A stretch of 64,000 nucleotides of DNA from Kineosporiaceae bacterium SCSIO 59966 (GCA_020881835.1 CP052876.1:372001-436000), one strand, 5' to 3'; counted from the first letter of the stretch, positions 1 to 8,913 are shown. Numbers and translations: made by a program. Notes: generated by a model from the letters alone, not told the origin.

Positions 1-209
1 GCGTCACCAAGCCGGTGACTCTCAAGGTCGAGTTCACCGGCGTGGCCACCGACCCGTTCGGCAACCAGCGGGCGGGCTTCTCCGGTGAGACCGAGGTCGA
101 CCGCGAGCAGTGGGGCCTGACCTGGAACGCCGCCCTGGAGACCGGCGGCGTGCTGGTCAGCAGGAAGGTCCGCCTGGCGTTCGACGTCAGCGCCATCAAG
201 CAGTCCTGA
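1..209 (+). CDS. YceI-like family protein, C-terminal fragment
   Basis: The reading frame is open from base 3 and enters from the left edge of the window, so only about 68 residues are seen. The visible part reads VTKPVTLKVEFTGVATDPFG and later WNAALETGGVLVSRKVRLAFD. This matches the last beta strands of the YceI lipocalin-like fold, which binds polyisoprenoid-type lipids. The family call is from recognition of this C-terminal pattern, so function is inferred. An ATG-like start inside the fragment (GTG at 15) is not a real start. The gene is followed by 290 bases holding repeat locus A. Confidence 0.7.
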   Translation, partial: VTKPVTLKVEFTGVATDPFGNQRAGFSGETEVDREQWGLTWNAALETGGVLVSRKVRLAFDVSAIKQS

Positions 210-353
210 CCTCGGGCCACCTCCCCGGCGCCGCGGTGGCAGGTCTCGTCCTCAGGAGACGTGGCGGCCACCGCGGCGCTCGTCCGTTGCGCGCCGCCGA
301 GAGTGGCGGGCTCGGGATGCCGGACTGCAGGAACGCCTCATGGCCCTCCAGCA

Positions 354-457
354 CAGAATGCTGCGTTCGGCGCTGCTGTGCCGGCGTGTCGCGCCGCCAA
401 CCCAGCATTCTGCGAGCCCGGCCGGGGGCCGGGTGGGTGGCGGGACTGCATGATCAC
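354..457. repeat. Composite intergenic repeat, locus A
   Basis: Bases 354-414 form a palindromic unit: it opens with CAGAATGCTGCG and closes with CCAGCATTCTGCG, with the conserved inner stretch CGGCGTGTCGCGCC before the closing arm. Bases 435-457 are one copy of the 23-bp unit in the minus orientation (variant ...GGGACTGCATGATCAC). The same two parts recur at five other loci. The locus lies between the YceI-like stop (209) and the MarR promoter. The rest of 210-487 holds no gene that I can support. Confidence 0.85.
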
Positions 458-487
458 GAACAGGGGGTTCGGGCTCATCACGAGGGG

Positions 488-493
488 TAGGGT
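488..493 (+). promoter_or_regulatory. -10 box TAGGGT of a leaderless MarR transcript
   Basis: TAGGGT fits the actinobacterial TANNNT -10 pattern and ends 6 bp before the GTG at 500. There is no Shine-Dalgarno sequence, so the transcript probably starts at or next to the start codon. No convincing -35 is visible. Confidence 0.5.
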
Positions 494-499
494 GACGGG

Positions 500-952
500 G
501 TGGTCCGGTGGCTGGACGCCGAGGAGCAGCGCGTGTGGCGCGCCTTTCTCGAGGCCGACCAGCGGCTGTGGGACCGGCTCTCCCGCGAGCTGGACGAGCG
601 CAGCGGACTGTCCCTGCCGGAGTACGAGATCCTCGTGCGGCTCTCGGAGGTCCCCGAGCGCGCGCTGCGGATGAGCCAGCTCGCCGACCGGCTCGTGCAC
701 TCCCGCAGCCGGCTCACTCACACCGCCCGGCGGATGGAGCAGCGCGGCCTGGTCCGGCGCGAGGCCTGTCCCGGCGACCGGCGCGGCGTCCTGTGCGTCA
801 TGACGGACGCCGGTTGGGACGAGCTCGTCGCGGCCGCCCCGGTGCACGTCGAGGGCGTCCGCAGCCACCTGTTCGACCAGATGACCCCCGAGGAGGTCGC
901 GGCCTTCGGGTCCGCGATGGCCAAGGTCGCCGCCCACCTGCGGGAGACCTGA
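500..952 (+). CDS. MarR family winged-helix transcriptional regulator
   Basis: A 150-aa protein of normal MarR length. Residues ~25-55 are the dimerisation helices and the start of the DNA-binding domain ([17 protein letters not shown]). Residues ~55-95 are the winged helix ([20 protein letters not shown], then [20 protein letters not shown] forming the wing). The C-terminal helix closes the dimer. Such proteins usually repress nearby or divergent genes and respond to small phenolic ligands; the target is not evident here. The upstream YceI-like gene is on the same strand, and YceI/MarR pairs are common, so regulation of that gene is plausible but inferred. The GTG start is chosen because a TAGGGT box lies 6 bp upstream. 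Confidence 0.82.
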   Translation: MVRWLDAEEQRVWRAFLEADQRLWDRLSRELDERSGLSLPEYEILVRLSEVPERALRMSQLADRLVHSRSRLTHTARRMEQRGLVRREACPGDRRGVLCVMTDAGWDELVAAAPVHVEGVRSHLFDQMTPEEVAAFGSAMAKVAAHLRET

Positions 953-968
953 CCAGGGTCGTGCCCGT

Positions 969-991
969 GGGTGGCGGGATTGCATGATCAC
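969..991 (-). repeat. 23-bp repeat unit, locus B (single copy)
   Basis: One perfect copy of the unit that starts GTGATCATGCAATCCC, in the minus orientation, placed 17 bases after the MarR stop and 50 bases before hemL. The ATG inside it opens a spurious in-frame N-terminal extension of hemL (from 984). Confidence 0.85.
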
Positions 992-1040
992 GAAGGGGGG
1001 GATGGGGTGGGTGTGGGGGGCGAGCGGGACAATCGCCACC

Positions 1041-2414
1041 GTGACGACCTCCTCCGTGACGAGCCGGCAGCCCTACCCCGCTGACGCCCCCGCCTCGCAG
1101 TCGCTCTTCGAGCGGGCCCGCGCCGTCATCCCCGGTGGGGTGAACTCCCCGGTGCGGGCCTTCCGCGCGGTCGGGGGCACTCCGCGCTTCGCCACCCGGG
1201 GGTACGGGCCGTGGCTCGAGGACGCCGACGGGCGGCGGTACGTCGACCTCGTCTGCTCGTGGGGCCCGCTCATCCTGGGTCACGCCCACCCCGACGTCCT
1301 GGACGCCGTCCGGGACGCCGCCGGGCAGGGCTTCTCCTTCGGCATGCCGACCGAGCGCGAGGTGGCGCTCGCCGAGGAGATCGTGGCCCGGGTGGCGCCG
1401 GTCGAGCAGGTGCGGCTGGTCAGCAGCGGCACCGAGGCGACGATGAGCGCCGTCCGGCTGGCCCGAGGCGTCACCGGCCGCGAGCTCGTGGTGAAGTTCG
1501 CCGGCCACTACCACGGCCACGTTGACTCGCTGCTCGCCTCGGCCGGCTCCGGGGTGGCGACCTTCGCCCTGCCGGACACCCCCGGGGTCACCGGTGCCAG
1601 CGCGGCCCAGACCATCGTCCTGCCCTACAACGACGTCGCAGCCCTGGAGCGGGCCCTCGCCGAGCACGGTGAGCGGGTGGCGGCCGTCATCACCGAGGCC
1701 GCCGCTGGGAACATGGGTGTGGTCCCGCCGCTCCCCGAGTTCGAGGCCGCGCTGCGCCGGCTGACCCGGGCGCACGGCGCCCTGCTGATCAGCGACGAGG
1801 TGATGACCGGCTTCCGGGTGTCGCGCTCCGGCTGGCACGGGCTGGCCGCCGCCCGCCGCGCCGCGGCCGGCGAGCCGGACGTCGAGCCCGCCGACCTCTA
1901 CACCTTCGGCAAGGTCATGGGCGGGGGGTTCCCCGCCGCGGCCTTCGGCGGCCGGGCCGACGTCATGGCCTACCTCGCGCCCGCCGGGCCGGTCTACCAG
2001 GCCGGCACCCTGTCCGGGAACCCGGTCGCCACCGCCGCCGGCCTGGCCACCCTGCGCGGCTGCACCGACGACGTCTACGCGCACCTGGACGCCACCGCCG
2101 CCACGGTGTCCGCGGCGGCGTCCGAGGCGCTCACGGCCGCCGGGGTGCCGCACCTGGTGAACCACGCCGGCAGCATGTTCAGCGTCTTCTTCACCACCCG
2201 CGAGGCGGTGCACGACTACGACGCGGCCCGCGACCAGGACCTCGGGGCGTTCCGCGCGTTCTTCCACGAGATGCTCGCTCGCGGCGTCCACCTGCCGCCC
2301 AGCGCGTTCGAGGCGTGGTTCCTCTCCGCCGCCCACGACGACGCGGCGGTCGAGCAGGTGCTCGACGCGCTGCCGCACGCCGCCCGCGCGGCGGCGGCCG
2401 CCTCCGGACGCTGA
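1041..2414 (+). CDS. hemL: Glutamate-1-semialdehyde 2,1-aminomutase
   Basis: 457 aa. The enzyme moves the amino group of glutamate-1-semialdehyde to give 5-aminolevulinate, the tetrapyrrole precursor, using PLP in the cytosol. The N-terminus carries the family signature [20 protein letters not shown]. The PLP site motif is [18 protein letters not shown], with the Schiff-base lysine at about residue 291. Length is normal. The GTG at 1041 is preferred over an upstream ATG at 984, because that ATG lies inside a dispersed repeat and would add 19 non-family residues. GACAAT lies 7 bp upstream, so the mRNA may be leaderless. Downstream are a phosphatase and the cytochrome c maturation genes, the same order as in mycobacteria, linking haem supply to haem attachment. 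Confidence 0.96.
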   Translation: MTTSSVTSRQPYPADAPASQSLFERARAVIPGGVNSPVRAFRAVGGTPRFATRGYGPWLEDADGRRYVDLVCSWGPLILGHAHPDVLDAVRDAAGQGFSFGMPTEREVALAEEIVARVAPVEQVRLVSSGTEATMSAVRLARGVTGRELVVKFAGHYHGHVDSLLASAGSGVATFALPDTPGVTGASAAQTIVLPYNDVAALERALAEHGERVAAVITEAAAGNMGVVPPLPEFEAALRRLTRAHGALLISDEVMTGFRVSRSGWHGLAAARRAAAGEPDVEPADLYTFGKVMGGGFPAAAFGGRADVMAYLAPAGPVYQAGTLSGNPVATAAGLATLRGCTDDVYAHLDATAATVSAAASEALTAAGVPHLVNHAGSMFSVFFTTREAVHDYDAARDQDLGAFRAFFHEMLARGVHLPPSAFEAWFLSAAHDDAAVEQVLDALPHAARAAAAASGR

Positions 2415-2467
2415 CCGCCGGACCCTGACCGCCGAACCCCGACCGCCGGACCCCGACCGCCGGACCC
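2412..2467 (+). repeat. 14-bp tandem repeat, four copies, starting at the hemL stop
   Basis: Four near-identical copies of TGACCGCCGGACCC (two start with C instead of T, one has GAACCC). The TGA of the first copy is the hemL stop codon, and the second copy repeats the stop in another frame. It fills most of the hemL-phosphatase gap. Confidence 0.9.
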
Positions 2468-2497
2468 CAGCGTCACCGGGTTTGGGACACTGGGGCC

Positions 2498-3142
2498 ATG
2501 GCGAGGACGACCGTGCACCTGCTGCGCCACGGCGAGGTGCACAACCCGGAGGGGGTGCTGTACGGGCGGTTGCCCGGGTACCGGCTGTCCGACCTCGGTC
2601 TGGCGATGGCCGAGCGGGTCGCCGAGTACCTGGTCGGCGCCGGCCACGACGTCGCGCTCGTCGTCGCCTCCCCGCTGGAGCGCGCCCAGCAGACCGCCCG
2701 GCCGACCGCCGACGCCTACGGCCTACCGGTCCACACCGACGACCGGGTGATCGAGGCGGGCAACCACTTCCAGGGGCTGACGTTCGGGGTCGGCGACGGG
2801 GCGCTGCACCATCCCCGGCACTGGTGGCACCTGCGCAACCCGCTGCGGCCCTCGTGGGGGGAGTCCTACCGGTTCATCGCCGAGCGGATGCTGGCCGCCG
2901 CCGCCGACGCTGCCGCCCACGTCGAGGGCCGGGAGGCGGTCATCGTCAGCCACCAGCTGCCGATCTGGACGGCGCGCAGCGCCGTGGAGGGGCGCCGGTT
3001 GTGGCACGACCCGCGTCGGCGGCAGTGCTCCCTGGCCAGCCTCACCTCGCTGCACTACGAGGACGGCCGAATCGTCGGCACCAGCTACTCCGAACCTGCC
3101 GGTGACCTGCTGCCGGGGGCGAACAAGGTGGCCGGGGCGTGA
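2498..3142 (+). CDS. Histidine phosphatase family protein (phosphoglycerate mutase-like)
   Basis: 214 aa, cytosolic. The catalytic LLRHGEV motif is at residues 8-14, with the phospho-accepting His11. The second conserved region is around residues 50-66 (SPLERAQQTARPTA), with Glu82-type acid in VIEAGNHFQG, and the second histidine is in VSHQLPIW. The mycobacterial gene at this place (between hemL and resA-ccdA) is annotated only as a phosphoglycerate mutase-like protein; the substrate is not known and glycolytic mutase activity is unlikely. The ATG start is preceded by GACACT 6 bp upstream and no clear ribosome site. The stop overlaps resA by 4 bp, so it is probably co-transcribed with the cytochrome c genes. 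Confidence 0.88.
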   Translation: MARTTVHLLRHGEVHNPEGVLYGRLPGYRLSDLGLAMAERVAEYLVGAGHDVALVVASPLERAQQTARPTADAYGLPVHTDDRVIEAGNHFQGLTFGVGDGALHHPRHWWHLRNPLRPSWGESYRFIAERMLAAAADAAAHVEGREAVIVSHQLPIWTARSAVEGRRLWHDPRRRQCSLASLTSLHYEDGRIVGTSYSEPAGDLLPGANKVAGA

Positions 3143-3744
3143 ACCGGACGGTCCGAGCCCTCGCGCCGGCCGTGGCGGTGCTGCTCGCGGTCACCGGCTG
3201 CACGGCGTCCGACCCGCTGTCCCAGCAGGCCCGGGCGGGGGACGCCAAGAACTACGTCTCCGGCGACGGCACCATCACCACCCTCGCCCCGGGCGAGCGG
3301 GAGGACCCGGTCGAGCTGGCCGGTGAGAGCACGCACGGCGAGCAGGTCGACGTGGCGGCGTGGCGTGGGGACGTCGTGGTGCTCAACGTCTGGTACGCCG
3401 CCTGCGCCCCGTGCCGGGCCGAGGCCCCGGACCTCGCCGAGGTGTCGGCCGAGTACGCCGACGACGGGGTGCGCTTCCTCGGGATCAACACCCGGGACGA
3501 CGCGGCGAACGCCACGGCCTTCGAACGCACCTACGGCATCGGCTACCCCAGCCTGCTCGACGCCACCTCCGGGGAGGCGCTGCTCGCCCTGCGCGGCAAG
3601 GTGCCGCCGCAGGCGGTGCCGACCACCCTCGTGCTGGACCGGCAGGGCCGGGTCGCCGCCCGCGTGCTCGGCCGGGTGGAGGGCTCGACGCTGCGCGGCC
3701 TGCTGGACGACGTGCTGGCCGAGGCCGGCGGGGGTGCCGAGTGA
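3139..3744 (+). CDS. resA: TlpA/ResA family thiol-disulfide lipoprotein
   Basis: 201 aa. The N-terminus is a lipoprotein signal peptide ending VTGC, so Cys21 would be lipidated and the protein anchored outside the membrane. The thioredoxin domain has the active-site CAPC at residues 89-92 ([17 protein letters not shown]) and the cis-proline region [11 protein letters not shown]. In system II cytochrome c maturation such proteins reduce the CXXCH cysteines of apocytochrome c before haem attachment and take electrons from CcdA, which is encoded next with a 4-bp overlap. The GTG start overlaps the phosphatase stop. The role is inferred from context and family; a general envelope thioredoxin role is the alternative. 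Confidence 0.92.
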   Translation: MNRTVRALAPAVAVLLAVTGCTASDPLSQQARAGDAKNYVSGDGTITTLAPGEREDPVELAGESTHGEQVDVAAWRGDVVVLNVWYAACAPCRAEAPDLAEVSAEYADDGVRFLGINTRDDAANATAFERTYGIGYPSLLDATSGEALLALRGKVPPQAVPTTLVLDRQGRVAARVLGRVEGSTLRGLLDDVLAEAGGGAE

Positions 3745-4493
3745 GCATCGGCAGCACCTTCGCCGAGACCGTGCTCAGCGGCCCGATGCTGCTGGCCCTG
3801 CCGGTCGCCGCGCTCGCCGGCCTCGTCTCCTTCGCCTCGCCGTGCGTCCTGCCGCTCGTGCCCGGCTACCTCGGCTACGTCACCGGGCTCACCGGCCAGG
3901 ACCTGGAGGACCAGCCGCGGCGCCGGGTCCTCGCCGGCGCCACGCTGTTCGTGCTCGGTTTCACCGCCGTCTTCGTCACCCTCGGCGCCGCCTTCGGCGG
4001 GCTCGGGGGCCTGCTGCAGCAGTGGACGGCGGAGCTCACCCGGGTCCTCGGCGTCGTCGTCCTGGTGATGGGCGTGGTGTTCCTCGGTGTGCTGCCGTCA
4101 CTGCAGCGGGAGCGCCGGCTGCCGTGGCGGCCCGCTGCCGGGCTGGCCGGCGCCCCGCTGCTCGGCGTCGTGTTTGGCCTCGGCTGGGCGCCGTGCGTGG
4201 GGCCGACGCTGGCCGCGGTGCTCGGGCTCACCCTGCAGCAGGGGTCGGCCGGCCGCGGCGCCGTGCTGACCGTCGCGTACTGCCTCGGGCTCGGCCTGCC
4301 GTTCCTCGTCGTCGCCGCTGGGCTGGGACGCGGTGTGCGCACGCTCGACGTGCTGCGGCGCCACCGGCTCGCGATCTCCCGGGCCGGCGGGGCGATGCTC
4401 GTCGTCGTCGGGCTGCTGCTCGTCAGCGGGGTCTGGACGACGTGGATGACCGCGCTGCAGGGAACCATTGCCGGCTTCGAGACGATCATCTGA
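3741..4493 (+). CDS. ccdA: Cytochrome c biogenesis membrane protein CcdA
   Basis: 250 aa, six predicted membrane segments. It carries electrons from cytoplasmic thioredoxin across the membrane to ResA. The two redox cysteines are seen: Cys35 in [17 protein letters not shown] and Cys152 in [11 protein letters not shown], the hallmark pair of the CcdA/DsbD core. The GTG at 3741 overlaps the resA stop by 4 bp. The open frame extends far upstream, but that part is antisense-like sequence without family similarity. ResB starts 1 bp after the stop. Confidence 0.95.
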   Translation: MSIGSTFAETVLSGPMLLALPVAALAGLVSFASPCVLPLVPGYLGYVTGLTGQDLEDQPRRRVLAGATLFVLGFTAVFVTLGAAFGGLGGLLQQWTAELTRVLGVVVLVMGVVFLGVLPSLQRERRLPWRPAAGLAGAPLLGVVFGLGWAPCVGPTLAAVLGLTLQQGSAGRGAVLTVAYCLGLGLPFLVVAAGLGRGVRTLDVLRRHRLAISRAGGAMLVVVGLLLVSGVWTTWMTALQGTIAGFETII

Positions 4494-4494
4494 G

Positions 4495-6063
4495 GTGAGC
4501 ACCGCACCCGTGGGCCCCACGCTGGGGGCGGCAGGCTGGGCGCGCTGGGTCTGGCGCCAGCTCACCTCGATGCGCACCGCGCTGTTCCTCCTGCTACTGC
4601 TGGCCGTCGCCGCCGTCCCCGGGTCGGTGATCCCCCAGCGCGGCGTGGACCCGGTGGCGGTGCAGGAGTACCTCGCCGAACGACCCACGCTCGGTCCGTG
4701 GCTGGACCGGCTCGGGTTCTTCGACGTCTACGCCTCCCCGTGGTTCTCGGCGATCTACCTGCTGCTGTTCGTCTCGCTGATCGGCTGCGTCGTGCCGCGC
4801 ACCCTCGCCCACGCACGCGCCCTGCGGGCCGACCCGCCGCGCACGCCCCGCCGCCTGGCCCGGATGCCGGCCCACCGGCTGGCCGTCACCGACGCCGCCC
4901 CCGAGGAGGTGCTGGAGGCCGCCCGGCGGCTGCTGCGCCGTCGCCGGTACCGGGTGGTCCGCCGGGACGACGCGGTCGCCGCCGAGCGCGGCTACGCCCG
5001 GGAGACCGGCAACCTGCTGTTCCACCTGTCGCTGGTCGGCCTGCTCGTCGCGGTCGCCCTGGGCGGCCTGGTGGGCTATCGCGGCCAGGTCGTCGTCCCG
5101 GTCGGCCAGGCCTTCGCCAACTCCCTGGCCGACTACGACACCTTCGACCCGGGGGTGTGGTTCGACCCGGCGGACCTGCCGCCGTTCCGGCTCACCGTCG
5201 ACGACCTGCGGGTCCGCTTCGAGGACCAGGCCGGCGGTTCGCAGTTCGGCGCGCCGCGGCTGTTCGAGGCGGACGTCACCGTCGTCCCCGAGCCGGGCGC
5301 GCAGCCGCAGCAGCGCACGATCGAGGTCAACGGCCCGCTCGGCATCGGTGACGCCCAGGTGTACCTCGCCGGCAACGGGTACGCGCCGCGGATCCGGGTC
5401 ACCGACGGCGAGGGCCGGGTCGCGTTCGACGACCAGGTGCCGTTCCTGGCGCAGGACGACAACTACTCCTCGACCGGGGTGGTCAAGGTCGTCGACGCCG
5501 CTCCGCAGCAGATCGGGCTCGGCGGGCTGTTCCTGCCGACGGCGGTCGTCGACCCCGAGCTCGGCCCGGTCTCGGTGTTCCCCGACGCGCGGGACCCGCG
5601 GCTGTTCCTGTCCGCGTGGGTCGGGGACCTCGGCCTGGACGACGGTGTGCCGCAGTCGGTGTACGAGCTCGACACCGAGGGGATGGAGCAGCTGCGGACC
5701 CCGGACGGCGCCCCCTTCACCGTCGCCCTCGCGCCCGGTGAGAGCGCCGAGCTGCCGGACGGCGCCGGCACCGTCGAGTTCGTCTCCCTCGACCGGTTCG
5801 CGGGGCTCACCGTGCGCGCCGACCCGGCGAAGGGGTGGGCGCTGGCCTTCGCGGTGCTCGCGATCACCGGGCTCGTCGCGTCCCTGTTCGTCCCGCGCCG
5901 CCGGGTGTGGGTGCGCGCCGGCCGGGACGACGAAGGGCGTACCGTCGTGGAGGTCGCCGGGCTCGCACGCGGTGACGACGCCGGCCTGGCCGGCGAGGTG
6001 GAGGCGCTCCAGCGGGACCTGCTCGAGCGCTCGGTCGGCGCCCCCGCCCGCACTGGAGGATGA
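4495..6063 (+). CDS. resB: Cytochrome c biogenesis protein ResB
   Basis: 522 aa. ResB is one half of the system II haem lyase that moves haem to the outside and attaches it to apocytochrome c, together with CcsB/CcsA. Membrane helices are seen at about residues 20-45 (MRTALFLLLLLAVAAVPGSV), 80-100 (FSAIYLLLFVSLIGCVVP) and 175-195, with the large external domain between 195 and 430 and a last helix near 440-465. ETGNLLFHLSLVG is a conserved segment. The GTG at 4495 is chosen because it directly follows the ccdA stop; an ATG at 4468 would overlap ccdA. The stop overlaps ccsB (ATGA). Confidence 0.95.
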   Translation: MSTAPVGPTLGAAGWARWVWRQLTSMRTALFLLLLLAVAAVPGSVIPQRGVDPVAVQEYLAERPTLGPWLDRLGFFDVYASPWFSAIYLLLFVSLIGCVVPRTLAHARALRADPPRTPRRLARMPAHRLAVTDAAPEEVLEAARRLLRRRRYRVVRRDDAVAAERGYARETGNLLFHLSLVGLLVAVALGGLVGYRGQVVVPVGQAFANSLADYDTFDPGVWFDPADLPPFRLTVDDLRVRFEDQAGGSQFGAPRLFEADVTVVPEPGAQPQQRTIEVNGPLGIGDAQVYLAGNGYAPRIRVTDGEGRVAFDDQVPFLAQDDNYSSTGVVKVVDAAPQQIGLGGLFLPTAVVDPELGPVSVFPDARDPRLFLSAWVGDLGLDDGVPQSVYELDTEGMEQLRTPDGAPFTVALAPGESAELPDGAGTVEFVSLDRFAGLTVRADPAKGWALAFAVLAITGLVASLFVPRRRVWVRAGRDDEGRTVVEVAGLARGDDAGLAGEVEALQRDLLERSVGAPARTGG

Positions 6064-7091
6064 CCGTGGACCTGGCCCTGCTCAGCGACGCCCTGGTGTA
6101 CTCGGCGATCGTCGTCTACACCGTGGCCCTGCTGGCCTTCGCCGTCGACCTGTCCGGCACCGGACGCACCGCCGGGCGGACGGCGTCCGAGCCCGAGCGC
6201 GAGCTGGCGTCCGTCGGGGCCGGCGTCTCGCCGCCCGTCGAGTCCGTGCCGCCGCCCGTCGAGTCCGTGCCGCCGCCCGCGGATGCCGAGCCCGGTGCTG
6301 CGGACGCCGCCGGGGGACCGGGCGGACGCCGCCGCGCCGCCGGGATCGCCGTGGCGCTGACCTGGCTGGCGTTCCTGCTGCACGTCGGCGGGGTGCTCGC
6401 TCGCGGCCTGTCCGTGCAGCGGGCGCCGTGGAGCAACATGTACGAGTTCTCCATCTCCGGGGCCGCGGTGGTGACCGGGGTCTTCCTGGTCGCCCTGGCC
6501 TGGCGCGACCTGCGCTACCTCGGCACCTTCGTCATCGGCCCGGTGCTGCTCACCCTGGGACTGGCCGTCACGACGATGTACACCCAGGCGAGTGCGCTGG
6601 CGCCGGCACTGCAGAGCGAGTGGCTGATCGTCCACGTCTCGGTCGCGTTCATCTCCAGCGCCCTGTTCACGATCGCCTTCTCGGTCAACGTGCTGCAGCT
6701 GGTCCAGGACCGCCGGGAGCGGGCCCGGGCCGCCGGCGCCCCACCGCGCGGCGGCCGCTTCATGGACGCGCTGCCGTCCGCCGCCGACCTCGAGCGCCTC
6801 GCCTACCGGCTCATCGCCGTGTCGTTCCCGCTGTGGAGCTTCACCCTGGTCGCTGGTGCCATCTGGGCCGAGGTGGCCTGGGGACGGTACTGGGGCTGGG
6901 ACCCCAAGGAGGTGTGGACGTTCGTCATCTGGGTGGTCTACGCCGCGTACCTGCACGCCCGGGCGACCCGCGGGTGGGACGGGCGGCGGGCGGCCTACCT
7001 GGCGATGGCCGGGTACGCCGCGGTCCTCGTGAACTTCGGGATCGTCAACGTCTTCTTCCCCGGCAACCACTCCTACGCCGGGATCGGCTGA
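6060..7091 (+). CDS. ccsB: Haem-handling cytochrome c synthase subunit CcsB/CcsA
   Basis: 343 aa, about eight membrane helices. The tryptophan-rich WWD-type motif WGWDPKEVWTF lies at about residues 278-288; it holds haem at the outer face for transfer to apocytochrome c. Conserved histidines occur in LHVGGVLARG and IVHVSVAF and near the end (HSYAGIG). It works with ResB, encoded just upstream with an ATGA overlap. Residues ~40-90 are a poorly conserved loop with an internal duplication (PPVESV twice), produced by a tandem repeat in the DNA at about 6230-6270. The gene ends the operon and faces the next gene tail to tail. Confidence 0.95.
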   Translation: MTVDLALLSDALVYSAIVVYTVALLAFAVDLSGTGRTAGRTASEPERELASVGAGVSPPVESVPPPVESVPPPADAEPGAADAAGGPGGRRRAAGIAVALTWLAFLLHVGGVLARGLSVQRAPWSNMYEFSISGAAVVTGVFLVALAWRDLRYLGTFVIGPVLLTLGLAVTTMYTQASALAPALQSEWLIVHVSVAFISSALFTIAFSVNVLQLVQDRRERARAAGAPPRGGRFMDALPSAADLERLAYRLIAVSFPLWSFTLVAGAIWAEVAWGRYWGWDPKEVWTFVIWVVYAAYLHARATRGWDGRRAAYLAMAGYAAVLVNFGIVNVFFPGNHSYAGIG

Positions 7092-7106
7092 GGCGCGGGC
7101 CGCCGC

Positions 7107-7460
7107 TCACGGCTCCTGGCGGCCACCGCCGTTGTCGTCCCGGCGGCGCAGGTCCTCCTCCCAGCGGCGCAGCCGCTCCTCCTGCGCCTGCTGCCGCTTG
7201 CGGTCCTCGAGCCGCCGGAGGAAGTCCGGGTCGTCGTCCGGGGCCACCGTCTGGCCGCCGCGGGGTGCGGGACCGGGGTCGGCGTGGTTACGGCCCAGCA
7301 GCACCCAGGCGATGGGTCCGAACACCGGCAGCAGCAGGATGACGAGCAGCCAGACACTGCGAGGCAGGCCCTGGAGCTCGCGCTCGTCCGTGCCCAGACA
7401 GTCCACGACGGCGTAGACGGTCAGGCCGATCGCGAGCAGGACGGCGAGCGCTCGAAGCAC
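7107..7460 (-). CDS. PLDc_N-domain small membrane protein
   Basis: 117 aa. Two membrane helices (residues ~1-20 and ~33-53) enclose the pattern DCLGTDERELQGLPRSVW and GPIAWVLLGR, which is the phospholipase D N-terminal (PLDc_N) membrane domain found alone in many actinobacteria. The C-terminal half is charged and probably coiled coil (FLRRLEDRKRQQAQEERLRR). No catalytic HKD motif is present, so it is not an active phospholipase. Function unknown. The GTG at 7460 has a TACAGT box 6 bp upstream, suggesting a leaderless mRNA. Confidence 0.85.
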   Translation of the reverse strand: MLRALAVLLAIGLTVYAVVDCLGTDERELQGLPRSVWLLVILLLPVFGPIAWVLLGRNHADPGPAPRGGQTVAPDDDPDFLRRLEDRKRQQAQEERLRRWEEDLRRRDDNGGGRQEP

Positions 7461-7466
7461 CTCACC

Positions 7467-7472
7467 ACTGTA
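7467..7472 (-). promoter_or_regulatory. -10 box TACAGT of the PLDc_N gene
   Basis: On the minus strand TACAGT is followed by 6 bases and then the GTG at 7460. It fits TANNNT and leaves no room for a leader. Confidence 0.45.
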
Positions 7473-7502
7473 CGTCGCGGGCGTACGGGCACGGGCCGGC
7501 GG

Positions 7503-7799
7503 TCAGCGGTCCCCGTCGACGGGTGGCCGCTCCAGGGAGGAGTCCTCGGCGGCGGCGTCCTCGTCGATGGCGCGGTCGAGCCGTCCTCGCCGCTGCGTCG
7601 TCCGCTGCTGGGTCCGCGCCGCGATGGCGGTGGTCATCTCCTCCCGGGCGTTGCCGAGCACGACGAACGACAGCGCCATGGACACCACCGCCGCGAGGAG
7701 TACGAGCAGCCACCCGCGCGCGCCGAGCACGAAGAGCACGCCGAGGACGGCGACGAAGAGGCCCAGCCGCAGGACGGTGTACTTCAGGTACGGGGACAC
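7503..7799 (-). CDS. DUF4229 domain small membrane protein
   Basis: 98 aa. Two hydrophobic segments (LKYTVLRLGLFVAVLGVLF and WLLVLLAAVVSMALSFVV) are followed by a charged tail; VSPYLKYT at the start is typical of DUF4229 proteins, which occur beside menaquinone genes in many actinobacteria. The function is unknown. I start it at the GTG at 7799: a TAGCCT box lies 7 bp upstream, while the longer open frame starting at 7853 begins inside a dispersed repeat (MITGRV...) and lacks family similarity. It could share a regulatory link with menA, which is next on the same strand, but 240 bp of repeats separate them. Confidence 0.82.
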   Translation of the reverse strand: MSPYLKYTVLRLGLFVAVLGVLFVLGARGWLLVLLAAVVSMALSFVVLGNAREEMTTAIAARTQQRTTQRRGRLDRAIDEDAAAEDSSLERPPVDGDR

Positions 7800-7806
7800 G
7801 TCCTCA

Positions 7807-7812
7807 AGGCTA
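7807..7812 (-). promoter_or_regulatory. -10 box TAGCCT of the DUF4229 gene
   Basis: Minus-strand TAGCCT lies 7 bp before the GTG at 7799, supporting the shorter start and a leaderless transcript. Confidence 0.45.
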
Positions 7813-7845
7813 GGCCGCCCCTCACCCCGCCGCCCCACCCTCCCC

Positions 7846-7990
7846 GTGATCATGCAATCCCGCCACCCTGCACGTCCTCCCCGTGATCATGCAATCCCGC
7901 CACCCTGGCCCACAGAATGCTGGATCCAGTCCAGGTCTGCCCGCGTGTCGCGCCAACAACCCAGCATTCTGGGTGAGGTGGGGTGGCGGC
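7846..7990. repeat. Composite intergenic repeat, locus C
   Basis: Two plus-oriented copies of the 23-bp unit (7846-7868 and 7883-7905) are followed by the palindromic unit 7913-7971 (CAGAATGCTGG ... CGCGTGTCGCGCC ... CCAGCATTCTG). A truncated minus copy (GGGTGGCGG near 7983) may follow. The locus lies just downstream of menA, which ends at 8041 on the minus strand, and upstream of the DUF4229 promoter. Confidence 0.88.
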
Positions 7991-8040
7991 ACGGCGCGTA
8001 CGGCGCGTGCTGCGCGTGCTGCGCGCAGCAGGGTTCCTCG

Positions 8041-8913
8041 CTACAGCGCCAGCCCCACCCCGAGCAGCAGACCGTAGGCCAGCTCGAACCGACCGGTGTC
8101 CCGCAGCACCGCGACGAGCGCGGGCCCGGTCGCCCCGCCGCGCACCGTGCGCACCGGCGTGACCGCCAGCGGGACGGCGAGCAGCCCGAGCAGCGCGCCG
8201 GGGCGGCCGGTGACCGCTGCCAGCAGGGCCGCGGCCAGGGAGCCGACGACCAGGACGACGTACAGCGAGCGGGTGCGCCGCTCACCGAGGCGGACGGCGA
8301 GGGTCCGCTTCCCGGCGGCGGCGTCCGTCGGCACGTCACGCAGGTTGTTCGCGACCAGGACCGCGCAGGCGAGCAGACCGACCCCGACGGCGCCGGCGAG
8401 CGTCGGCCAGGACACCTCGCCGGCCTGGGTCCACGTCGTCCCGAGCACCGCCACGAGGCCGAAGAACACGAACACGAACACCTCGCCGAGCCCGGCGTAG
8501 CCGTACGGGCGGCGTCCTCCGGTGTACGTCCAGGCGGCGACCACGGCGGCCGCCCCGACGAGCAGCAGCCACCACGACCCGGACAGCGCGACGAGGACGA
8601 ACCCGGTGACCGCGGCCACCCCGAGGGCCGCGACGGCGGCGTTGCGCACAGCCGGCGGGGCGGCGACACCCGACCCGACGAGCCGCAGCGGGCCCACCCG
8701 GTCGGTGTCGGTGCCGCGCACCCCGTCGCTGTAGTCGTTGGCGTAGTTCACTCCCACCTGCAGGGCGAGGGCGACGACGAGGGCGAGCAGCGCCCGCACC
8801 GGCTCGGTCGCGCCGAGCCCCACCGCGGCGCCGGTTCCCACGGCGACCGGGGCGACGGCGGCCGGCAGGGTCCGCGGTCGAGCGCCCTCGACCCACTGCG
8901 CGAGCGTGGCCAC
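8041..8913 (-). CDS. menA: 1,4-dihydroxy-2-naphthoate polyprenyltransferase
   Basis: 290 aa UbiA-fold membrane prenyltransferase with about nine helices. It joins the polyprenyl chain to 1,4-dihydroxy-2-naphthoate to form demethylmenaquinone. The first Asp-rich motif is NYANDYSDGVRGTD (residues ~50-63) and the second is NNLRDVPTDAAAGKRTL (residues ~180-196); both bind the Mg-diphosphate. The GTG at 8913 gives VATLAQWVEGARPRTLPAA, the usual MenA start, with a TAGCCT box 8 bp upstream. That box overlaps the stop codon of menE, so menA has its own promoter within the end of menE. Confidence 0.95.
   Translation of the reverse strand: MATLAQWVEGARPRTLPAAVAPVAVGTGAAVGLGATEPVRALLALVVALALQVGVNYANDYSDGVRGTDTDRVGPLRLVGSGVAAPPAVRNAAVAALGVAAVTGFVLVALSGSWWLLLVGAAAVVAAWTYTGGRRPYGYAGLGEVFVFVFFGLVAVLGTTWTQAGEVSWPTLAGAVGVGLLACAVLVANNLRDVPTDAAAGKRTLAVRLGERRTRSLYVVLVVGSLAAALLAAVTGRPGALLGLLAVPLAVTPVRTVRGGATGPALVAVLRDTGRFELAYGLLLGVGLAL

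Noticed and set aside
984-1040. Upstream ATG start for hemL.
   Set aside because: The ATG is part of a dispersed repeat, and the added residues MITKGGMG have no match to the family; the GTG at 1041 fits the family start.
7800-7853. Upstream ATG start for the DUF4229 gene.
   Set aside because: It starts in a 23-bp repeat and lies upstream of the -10 box TAGCCT.
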